A stretch of DNA of 7,133 bases from Candidatus Solibacter sp. GTDB lineage: Bacteria > Acidobacteriota > Terriglobia > Bryobacterales > Bryobacteraceae. Position 1 is the first letter of the stretch. Every line of letters starts with the position of its first letter. Of this stretch, positions 1-7,133 are shown one piece after another. The position numbers were made by a program, and so were the translations under genes. Location: positions 1-7,133 of the forward strand of contig JADGNT010000252.1 of assembly GCA_017883345.1 (NCBI GenBank), in the 5' to 3' direction. The notes below the pieces were generated by a model, which was given only the letters and a program-made list of their open reading frames with translations, was not told the origin of the DNA and made no database searches.

Positions 1-968
1 GGGGATGTTCTTCGCCTTGAGCTCGGGGCCGGCTTTGGCGATATCGCGCGGCTGGAGGATCACGATCCTGATCCTCTGCTTATCGGCAAACGCGATGGCG
101 TCGTGGATGACGCTGGCGCGGGCGGCGGAAATGGCCAGGGGCACCTTGCCTTCGAGGACCGGCATCATGGCTTCCATTTTGAGGACCGGCTTGAAGCCGG
201 GGGCCTTGGCGGCGCGCTCCTTTTGATACTGGCGCGCGGCATCGAAGAACTCGGTGATCTTGGCGACCTGCTGATCGTAGGTGCGCTTGGCCGCGGTGAA
301 ACCGGTGGCGCCCGTGGCGCCGGCCGCGCCGGGGATCATTTCGAGCACGGCGTCGGGCAGTCCGCCGCCGCCACGCCCGCCGCGCCCGCCGAGGGTGGGA
401 AAGATCAGGTGCACGGCCGCGCTGCGGTCGATGGCCATGTCTTCCCAGGTCCAGCCATCGGTGTGGATGAGGGCTGCCTGGCCGGAGATGTACTGGCGTT
501 CGCCGCCGCCGAAGCGTCCGCCGCCGCCGCCACCACCGCCGGAGGAGGGGAAGGTCATGACGCTGGTGATGCCGTTGACGCGGACCACGCCGAAGTGTTC
601 GCTCTCCGGGTTGACGGCGCTGAGCGCGCGCAACTGCGGCATGAACTCGCCCAGCTCGCCGGTATCCACGCTCTCCCGCACCGCGGAGATTTCGGAGAGG
701 CCGAGCTCGGTGCCGGAATCGATCATGCCGGGATAGACGCGCAGGCCCTTGCCTTCGATGATGCGCGCGCCCTTGACGGGTATGATTTTGGCGCCGATTT
801 CGGCGATCTTGCCATCTTGCAGGACGACCGAGACGCCCTTGATTTCCGCGCCGTTCACGGGGTAAACATCGACGTTGCGGATGACGATGGTTTGGGCGGA
901 TAGGGCGATGGTGCAAGCGAGCAGAGCCGCGACCGTAAGGGAGCGGTTTTTCGGTATGCCGGGGAATC

Positions 969-972
<4 letters not shown>
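1..972 (-). CDS. Secreted amidohydrolase-like protein lacking the HxH motif (partial, C-terminus off window)
   Basis: The frame is open from a GTG at 972 to the left edge, giving 324 residues; the C-terminal catalytic half is missing. Residues 1-28 look like a signal peptide: basic n-region with KNR, hydrophobic core, probable cleavage at ALSA-QT. LLAC at 17-20 could instead be a lipobox. Residues 29-83 match the N-terminal amidohydrolase beta-sandwich (IVIRNVDVYPV, LQDGKIAEIG, VYPGMID). The HxH ligands expected just after 'ID' are replaced: the sequence reads SGTELGL. The following stretch (SEISAVRESVDTGELGEF, PQLRALSAVNPESE, VRVNGITSV) resembles, from memory, an HxH-less amidohydrolase group also seen in Bacteroidota. 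Gly-rich loops lie at 145-152 and 195-204. The GTG start is supported by an AGGAGGG Shine-Dalgarno and a GTGA overlap with the upstream gene. It is the third gene of the operon. Superfamily call is firm; enzymatic activity is doubtful. Confidence 0.85.
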
Positions 973-2372
<1,400 letters not shown>

Positions 2373-2374
2373 GA

Positions 2375-3766
2375 TTATTTCACCCCCGGATCGGAAGCCG
2401 CGCCGCGTCCGCCCATGGGCGACGCATCGGGCGCCGGCACATACTTGCGGCCATCCACGAGAATCATTTCCACCTTGGTGCGGTCGTCGAAGATATCGCC
2501 GCGGGTGACCACCAGGTTGCCGATTTTGCCCGGCTCGATGGAGCCGAGGCGATTGGCGACGCCGTAGATTTCGGCGGGCGAGAGCGTGAGGGCGCGCAGG
2601 GCGTCTTCGCGGGAGAGACCGTTGTCGAGGGCCTTCTTGACGGCGCGCTGCAGGTCGCGGGCCTGATCGAGGCCATCGGAGTAGAAGGCGAATTTGACGC
2701 CGGCCTGCTGGAGAACGGCGGGCGCCAGGGCGGCCCGGTCGCGGGTGTCGAGGGTGCGCATGCTGTCCGGCTCGTCGGGGTCGGCGTCGCGCGACGCTTC
2801 GGGCCAGCGCATGCTGAGCAAGACGGGCGTGTTGAACTGCTTGAGCAGGGCGGCGGCCTCGGGGCGGAAGGTTTCGCGCCCGCCGTAGATGATGACGGGC
2901 TGTTTGAGATCGGCCGCGAGGTGGAGCATGCGGTCGATTTCCACCAGGCGATTGGCGGGCAGGAGGATGCGCGGCGAATCGAGCACGCCTTCGAGCGCGC
3001 GGTCGTATTCGGGGCGGGTCATGCCGACCGGGTTTTTCGCGTAGGTATCCTTGACGAGCTTATAGTGTTCGGCATCCAGGTAGATCTGGCGGAGGTACGC
3101 GATATAGCCCATGAGAGATCCGGGAAAGCCGCCGCCCATGCCGCCGCCACCGCCACCGCGGGCGATGGAGATGTACTGTCCGACGGGGGAAGCGACGATC
3201 ATCTCGCCGGGTTTTTCCGCGGTGAGGAGGTCGATGACGGCGCCCTGTCCGGCGAAGATTCCGCGGGTGGGGAAGGTGACCGCGGTGGTGAAGCCGGCGC
3301 CGCGCGCGGTTTCGATGCGGCGATCGGTGCTATTGACCTCATCGGCGATTTTGACCCAACTGGTGGTCTGGGGGCGATCCTCCGGCCCGCGCGCGGGAAT
3401 GGCGGCGGCTTGGGTCGCGGCGGTCGCGGTTGTGGTGGGGGTTGCGGTGGTGGTTCCGCGTCCGCCGCGGCCGGCGGTTGTGGCGGCGGCCGCGGGCGCG
3501 GCGCCGGGTTGTCCCCAAGTGCTCAAGGCGTCGATCAGGCCGGGATAGACGGTGAGACCTTCGCCCTCGACCAGCATGGCGTCGGACGGAACGGCGACGT
3601 TCTCGCCGACGGCTTCAATCAGTCCATGGCGAACCACCACCGTGCCCTTGTTGATGACAGAGCCGGAGACGGTCACAATCTTGGCGTTGTGGATGGCCAC
3701 TGCCGGATGAGACTGGGCAAGGGCCAAAGCGCAACCCAGAAATAGCGCTGTGACTAGGTTTTTCAT
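2375..3766 (-). CDS. Secreted amidohydrolase-like protein, metal ligands mostly replaced, low-complexity insert
   Basis: 463 residues from ATG at 3766. I chose this start because it gives a clean signal peptide (MKNLVTALFLGCALALAQS) and the beta-sandwich begins right after (VAIHNAKIVTV, VVRHGLIEAVG). The longer open frame upstream runs antisense through purM. No strong Shine-Dalgarno is seen before the ATG. VYPGLID at 73-79 aligns with the superfamily, but the HxH is replaced (ALSTWG, 80-85). PVIIYGGRETF and PVLLSMRWPEA (290-323) sit where strand histidines would be; only D364 (FYSDGLD) survives. The C-terminus has GSIEPGKIGNLVV. An Ala/Thr/Gly-rich insert fills residues 89-126 and a Gly-rich loop 204-213. 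It is the first gene of the three-gene operon. It is either a non-hydrolytic paralogue or an enzyme with a different site. The fold call is good; function is unknown. Confidence 0.88.
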   Translation of the reverse strand: MKNLVTALFLGCALALAQSHPAVAIHNAKIVTVSGSVINKGTVVVRHGLIEAVGENVAVPSDAMLVEGEGLTVYPGLIDALSTWGQPGAAPAAAATTAGRGGRGTTTATPTTTATAATQAAAIPARGPEDRPQTTSWVKIADEVNSTDRRIETARGAGFTTAVTFPTRGIFAGQGAVIDLLTAEKPGEMIVASPVGQYISIARGGGGGGMGGGFPGSLMGYIAYLRQIYLDAEHYKLVKDTYAKNPVGMTRPEYDRALEGVLDSPRILLPANRLVEIDRMLHLAADLKQPVIIYGGRETFRPEAAALLKQFNTPVLLSMRWPEASRDADPDEPDSMRTLDTRDRAALAPAVLQQAGVKFAFYSDGLDQARDLQRAVKKALDNGLSREDALRALTLSPAEIYGVANRLGSIEPGKIGNLVVTRGDIFDDRTKVEMILVDGRKYVPAPDASPMGGRGAASDPGVK

Positions 3767-3826
3767 AATAGCGATTGGGTGTAGGGCGATAGCTTTGGAC
3801 GAATGGTTACCCGGCGGGGTGGCGCG

Positions 3827-3862
3827 CGGAGGAAACGGAGAAAACGGAGGAAGCGGACGAAG
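3827..3862. repeat. Four tandem 9-bp units, consensus CGGAGGAAR
   Basis: The units read CGGAGGAAA, CGGAGAAAA, CGGAGGAAG and CGGACGAAG, head to tail with no gaps. The purine-rich strand is the plus strand. The last unit runs directly into the double-hairpin repeat that begins at 3859, so both may be one composite element. Confidence 0.85.
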
Positions 3863-3909
3863 AATGCCCCCAGGGAATGGGGGCATGGCAGCCTGAAAGG
3901 CTACGCTAC
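3859..3909. repeat. Dispersed double-hairpin repeat, copy B, between divergent genes
   Basis: A perfect 8-bp stem, ATGCCCCC (3864-3871) with GGGGGCAT (3879-3886), 7-base loop, is followed by a second stem AGCCT (3890-3894) with AGGCT (3898-3902), 3-base loop, and then ACGCTAC. It is a REP-like arrangement of two adjacent palindromes. It lies between the divergent purM and amidohydrolase genes, upstream of both. There is no T-tract, so it is not an obvious terminator. A diverged copy is at 2295-2356. Confidence 0.88.
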
Positions 3910-3929
3910 AGGGCTGCGACGCTACGCCG

Positions 3930-3935
3930 TATACT
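3930..3935 (+). promoter_or_regulatory. Possible -10 element (TATACT) for purMN
   Basis: TATACT fits the sigma-70 -10 consensus at 5 of 6 positions. Its end is only 5 bases before the TTG at 3941, so transcription would begin at or near the start codon. No convincing -35 is seen; the best is the 3-of-6 match GCTACA at 3905-3910, with a long spacer, at the edge of the repeat. This could be chance. Confidence 0.3.
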
Positions 3936-3940
3936 GGGAT

Positions 3941-4984
3941 TTGTCCACTAAAACACCAGTTCGCTACCGCGACGCGGGCGTGAATATCGACGAGGCCGAT
4001 CGCGCCGTCTCCTCCATCAAGAAGTTTGCGCGCCAGACGTTTACGCCTGGGGTGCTGGCCGAGATCGGCAGCTTCGGCGCGATGTACCAACTGGCGGGGT
4101 ATCGCAAGCCGGTGCTGGTGAGTTCGGCGGACGGGGTCGGCACGAAATTGAAGGTGGCGTTCCTGACCGGACGGCACGGCACGGTGGGCGAAGATCTGGT
4201 GAACCACTGCGTGAACGACATCGCGGTGCAGGGGGCCACGCCGCTATTTTTCCTGGACTACTTCGCGGTGGGGAAACTGGATGCGGAGGTGGCGGCGGCA
4301 GTGGTCGGCGGGATTGCGCGCGGGTGTAAGAGGAACGGGTGCGCGCTGATCGGCGGCGAGACGGCGGAGATGCCGGGGCTGTACGCCGACGGGGAGTACG
4401 ATCTGGCGGGCTTCATCGTGGGCGCGGCGGAGCGCGGCGAGCTGCTCACCGGGAAGGGCATCCGCGCGGGGGATGTGCTGCTCGGGCTGCCTTCGACGGG
4501 GCTGCACACCAACGGGTATTCGCTGGCGCGCAAGCTGCTGTTCGAGGTGGCGGGGTATGGGCCGAAGACGGTGCTGCCGGAAGTGGGGGCGACGGTGGGC
4601 GATGCGCTGCTGGCGGTGCATCGCAGCTACCTGAAGCCGATTCGCGCGCTGATGGCGGCGGGACTGTTGCGCGGGGCGGCGCACATCACGGGCGGCGGGA
4701 TCACGGACAATACACCGCGCATGCTGCCCAAGGAGTTCGGGGCGGCGATCGAGACGGGGTCGTGGAAGATCCCTCCGCTATTCGAAGTGCTGCGGCGGAT
4801 TGGCGACATTCCGGAAGACGATTACCGGCGCACCTTGAATCTCGGCGTGGGGATGATACTGGCGGTGCCGGGGCGCGCGGCGGTGAAGGCGGAGGTAGAG
4901 CTCGGTAAACTGGGCGAGACGCCGTTCCGCATGGGTAGCGTGGTGGCGCGGAAGCGCGGGGGGCCGCGCGTGGAGTACCGGTGA
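3941..4984 (+). CDS. purM: Phosphoribosylformylglycinamidine cyclo-ligase (AIR synthetase)
   Basis: A cytoplasmic enzyme of step 5 of de novo purine synthesis: ATP-dependent closure of FGAM to aminoimidazole ribotide. With TTG at 3941 the product is 347 residues, close to the roughly 345 of known PurM, and begins YRDAGVNIDEAD after 8 residues, as in the family. Motifs in order: SSADGVGTKLK at 61-71, VNDIAVQGATPLFFLDY at 91-107, IGGETAEMPG at 137-146, GLPSTGLHTNGYSLAR at 182-197, HITGGGITDNTPRMLP at 248-263 and LGVGMI at 301-306. All are intact. The frame stays open to 3803, but that stretch (Arg/Lys-rich) is encoded by the tandem and hairpin repeats and is unlikely to be translated. No ATG or GTG is suitably placed and no Shine-Dalgarno is clear, so the exact start is less certain than the function. 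The TGA overlaps the purN GTG. Confidence 0.95.
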   Translation: MSTKTPVRYRDAGVNIDEADRAVSSIKKFARQTFTPGVLAEIGSFGAMYQLAGYRKPVLVSSADGVGTKLKVAFLTGRHGTVGEDLVNHCVNDIAVQGATPLFFLDYFAVGKLDAEVAAAVVGGIARGCKRNGCALIGGETAEMPGLYADGEYDLAGFIVGAAERGELLTGKGIRAGDVLLGLPSTGLHTNGYSLARKLLFEVAGYGPKTVLPEVGATVGDALLAVHRSYLKPIRALMAAGLLRGAAHITGGGITDNTPRMLPKEFGAAIETGSWKIPPLFEVLRRIGDIPEDDYRRTLNLGVGMILAVPGRAAVKAEVELGKLGETPFRMGSVVARKRGGPRVEYR

Positions 4985-5589
4985 AGCGGCTGGGGATCCT
5001 GATCTCGGGGCGCGGATCGAACTTCGAGGCGATCGCGGAGAACGTGGCGAGCGGCGCGCTGGGCGTGCTCGGTGTCGAGATTGCGGTGGTGATCTCGAAC
5101 CGGGCGGAGGCGCGGGGCCTCGAGGCGGCGCTCGCGCGCGGGATGAATGCGGTGTGCCTGCCATCCAAAGGTCTGGATCGCGAGGTGTACGACCGGATGC
5201 TCGTGGCGGAACTGCACAAGCATGACGTGGATCTGGTCTGCCTGGCGGGCTTCATGCGGCTGCTGAGCGCGGGCTTTATTCGCGAGTTTCCGAATCGCAT
5301 TTTGAATATTCATCCCTCGCTGTTGCCGGCGTTCCCGGGGCTGGACGCGCAGCATCAGGCGCTGGCGCACGGGGTGAAGATCACCGGGTGCACGGTGCAT
5401 TTCGTGGACGAGGATCTGGATGCGGGGCCGATCGTGATTCAGGCGGCGGTGCCGGTACTCGACGACGACACGGAGGAGACGCTGTCGGCACGGATCCTGA
5501 AGCAAGAGCATCGCATCTATGCGGAGGCGATCGGCATCGTGATCGCGGGCAAATACCGGGTCGAGGGGCGGCGCGTTCTGCTCACATAA
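4981..5589 (+). CDS. purN: Phosphoribosylglycinamide formyltransferase (GAR transformylase)
   Basis: 202 residues, typical for PurN. It transfers the formyl group of 10-formyltetrahydrofolate to GAR, step 3 of purine synthesis, in the cytoplasm. The N-terminus KRLGILISGRGSNFEAI (2-18) is the phosphate-binding GAR site. The catalytic set is intact: N109 and H111 in RILNIHPSLLPAFPG (106-120) and D147 in CTVHFVDEDLDAGPI (137-151), matching N106/H108/D144 of the E. coli enzyme. The start is GTG at 4981, preceded by GGAG at 4972-4975, and overlaps the purM stop as GTGA, so the two are translationally coupled. It ends 6 bases before the convergent small gene, with no room for a terminator between them. 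Confidence 0.96.
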   Translation: MKRLGILISGRGSNFEAIAENVASGALGVLGVEIAVVISNRAEARGLEAALARGMNAVCLPSKGLDREVYDRMLVAELHKHDVDLVCLAGFMRLLSAGFIREFPNRILNIHPSLLPAFPGLDAQHQALAHGVKITGCTVHFVDEDLDAGPIVIQAAVPVLDDDTEETLSARILKQEHRIYAEAIGIVIAGKYRVEGRRVLLT

Positions 5590-5595
5590 GCCGGC

Positions 5596-5880
5596 TCACT
5601 CAAGGGCGTTGCGGCGCTGCTCGCGCAGGATGAGGAAGTGGGAGAGCTTCATGGGCGGCCCGGGGCCGGATTCCAGTTGGCGTTCCACGGCTCTCTGATA
5701 TTGGCGAAGGATTTCCACACGGCGCAAGGGCAGTTGGCAGTCTTCGAAATCCAGCAGGAGATCGATTTCCCACGCTTCAAAGGTATTGCGAGTGGTCTCT
5801 CCGCGGATGAGTTCGCCAATCAGGCGTTTGAAGCGATTGAGCTGGAGTTCGCGGTGTTCGAGATCGTCTGCCGAGGTCAC
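5596..5880 (-). CDS. Small uncharacterised protein, 94 residues
   Basis: The frame runs from GTG at 5880 to TGA at 5596; the only in-frame codons between the upstream TAA and the GTG are CTG and ATC, so the start is well bounded although no Shine-Dalgarno is visible. The protein is highly charged and probably all helical, with no signal peptide, membrane segment or Cys/His metal motif. The central part, RNTFEAWEIDLLLDFEDCQ (31-49), then RRVEILRQYQRAVERQLE and GPPMKLSHFL, resembles small Acidobacteriota proteins I recall only as hypothetical; I assign no function. It lies about 116 bases downstream of the ABC permease on the same strand, possibly co-transcribed, and is tail-to-tail with purN. 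The intergenic 5881-5996 shows only short weak inverted repeats and no terminator. Confidence 0.75.
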   Translation of the reverse strand: MTSADDLEHRELQLNRFKRLIGELIRGETTRNTFEAWEIDLLLDFEDCQLPLRRVEILRQYQRAVERQLESGPGPPMKLSHFLILREQRRNALE

Positions 5881-5996
5881 GATCAGTTAATCGGCGGAAT
5901 GGGGGCGGAGCTTTAGGGGGCGGCAACTGGAGGCCACGTACACGTTTGGGATATGGTTGCGTCCGCACGGCACGGCATCGCCGGCAGAGCCGCGGT

Positions 5997-7133
5997 TTAC
6001 TCGTGGCGCAGGGCGACGATCGGGTCCACACGCGTAGCGCGGCGCGCGGGGATGTAGCAGGCCAGAGCCGCGACCGCGGAAAGGACCGCGGCCACGGCGG
6101 CGAAAGTGGCGACATCCGTGGCCTTTACCCCGTACAACAGGCTGGACATGACACGGGTGACGCCGAAGGATGCGGCCAGACCGATCGTCACGCCGATGCC
6201 GGCCAGCAGCAGACCTTGGCCGACCACCAGGCGCAGCAACTGGCGCGCGCCCGCGCCGAGAGCGATGCGGATGCCCATTTCGTGGGTGCGTTGCCGCACC
6301 GTGTAGGACATGACGCCGTAAATGCCAATGGCCGCAAGCAGCAGCGCAACAGCACCGAAGATGCCTAGCAGGATCATGTTGAAATTCTGGCGGGCGATGG
6401 ATTTGGCGATGACGCGATCCATGGTCATCAACTTGGCCAAGGGCAGGTCGGAATCCACGCGCAGCACTTCCTGCTGGACGGCGCGGCCCAGCGTCGCCGG
6501 ATCGCCCATCGCGCGGACCGCCCAGGAAGACGGCAGCACGCGATTGCCGATCGCGATAAAGCCATTCGGCACCTGGCCGATGGGGACGTACTGCACCGCC
6601 GGGGGATCCCGATCGATGCCGCTTTCGCGCACATCGCCGACCACTCCGACCACCTCCCTGGGACGGTCGTCAAATTCCGGGCCGAGCCCTTTCCCGATGG
6701 TCACGGTCGCGCCCAGGGGATCTTCGTTGGGCCAGTACTTCTTCGCCATGGCTTCATTGATGACGATCGCCCAGCGGCCGGTACTGCTGTCGCGCTCATC
6801 GAACCAGCGGCCGCGGCGGAGCGGAATGCCGAGCGTCTGGAAGTAGTGCGCACCCACCGGGCGATACTGCTCGTCGCCGTTGAACGGGCCGCCGTCGCGC
6901 GGGGCTTTCCCGGCAATGTTGAACGGCAGGTCGGGGCCCAATTGCAGCGGCAACGCGAGGGCGTAGGTGGCGGCTTGCACCCCCGGGAGCGCCTCCAGGC
7001 GGCGGGTGACTTCCGTGGCCAGGCGCTCCACTCCGGCGGCGGTTTCATATTTCTGCCCGGCGAGCGAGGTGCTCATGGTCAGCACCGAAGCCGCTTGAAA
7101 CCCGGGCTGCACGTTGCGCAGGGCCAGGAAGGT
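5997..7133 (-). CDS. ADOP-family (MacB/FtsX-like) ABC transporter permease, C-terminal half
   Basis: The frame is open from the right edge to TAA at 5997; 378 residues are visible and the N-terminal part is outside. The sequence enters as FLALRNVQPGF, typical of the middle of ADOP permeases of about 800 residues with two periplasmic domain/FtsX halves. Residues about 15-250 are the second MacB-type periplasmic domain (HYFQTLGIPLRRGRWF, INEAMAKKYWPNEDPLG, EVVGVVGDVR). Three membrane segments follow at about 252-278, 299-320 and 340-362. The family signatures RTHEMGIRIALGA (282-294) and ARRATRVDPIVALR (363-376) are present. It would act in the inner membrane with a separate ATPase, probably in export or mechanotransmission; the substrate is unknown. 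A GTG at 7112 is an internal valine, not the start. Confidence 0.93.
   Translation of the reverse strand, partial: TFLALRNVQPGFQAASVLTMSTSLAGQKYETAAGVERLATEVTRRLEALPGVQAATYALALPLQLGPDLPFNIAGKAPRDGGPFNGDEQYRPVGAHYFQTLGIPLRRGRWFDERDSSTGRWAIVINEAMAKKYWPNEDPLGATVTIGKGLGPEFDDRPREVVGVVGDVRESGIDRDPPAVQYVPIGQVPNGFIAIGNRVLPSSWAVRAMGDPATLGRAVQQEVLRVDSDLPLAKLMTMDRVIAKSIARQNFNMILLGIFGAVALLLAAIGIYGVMSYTVRQRTHEMGIRIALGAGARQLLRLVVGQGLLLAGIGVTIGLAASFGVTRVMSSLLYGVKATDVATFAAVAAVLSAVAALACYIPARRATRVDPIVALRHE

Noticed and set aside
103..903. 266-codon plus-strand open frame
   Set aside because: Antisense shadow of the third amidohydrolase in GC-rich codons.
2921..3745. 274-codon plus-strand open frame, Gly-rich
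   Set aside because: Antisense to the first amidohydrolase; the Gly runs come from the complement of Ala/Thr/Pro codons.
3859..3909. The hairpins as a riboswitch or purine operator for purMN
   Set aside because: A related copy lies inside an unrelated coding region, so a dispersed repeat explains the structure better.
3803..3940. Arg/Lys-rich N-terminal extension of PurM
   Set aside because: It is encoded by the 9-bp array and hairpin repeat, and PurM proteins start close to YRDAGV.
3767..4207. N-terminal extension of the first amidohydrolase by 147 codons, antisense to purM
   Set aside because: It runs opposite to conserved purM codons and through the repeats, and a clear signal peptide begins at the ATG at 3766.
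5881..5996. Possible terminator after the ABC permease
   Set aside because: Only a short CGGC-TCT-GCCG stem without a T-tract is present; not supported.

Overview
The window is GC-rich and densely coded. It looks like chromosomal DNA of an Acidobacteriota bacterium, most likely of the Solibacter/Bryobacter type. This is inferred from three things: an ADOP-type (MacB-like) permease, tandem secreted amidohydrolases with Gly-rich loops, and a dispersed double-hairpin repeat whose translation (SVAFQA...) I recall from such genomes. No database search was possible.

Positions 1-3766, minus strand: three consecutive secreted amidohydrolase-superfamily genes, read from 3766 down to the left edge. 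The first and second are 2 bases apart and the second and third overlap by 4 bases (GTGA), so this is almost certainly one operon. Only the middle protein keeps the HxH metal-binding motif. The two flanking proteins keep the fold signatures (the N-terminal beta-sandwich and 'YPGxID' strand, plus, in the one complete flanking protein, the C-terminal 'GSIEPGKIGNLVV' segment) but have other residues where the histidines should be. The substrate is unknown.

Positions 3767-3940: divergent intergenic region. It holds four 9-bp tandem units running into a palindromic double-hairpin repeat. A second, diverged copy of that repeat lies inside the signal-peptide codons of the middle amidohydrolase.

Positions 3941-5589, plus strand: purM then purN, overlapping by GTGA, encoding purine biosynthesis steps 5 and 3. 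purM appears to start at TTG just after a TATACT hexamer.

Positions 5596-7133, minus strand: the C-terminal half of an ADOP-family ABC permease entering from the right edge, then a 94-residue uncharacterised protein that ends tail-to-tail with purN, 6 bases away.

The best candidates for something undescribed are the amidohydrolase triad with one intact and two altered metal sites, and the in-frame capture of a mobile-looking repeat by a signal peptide.
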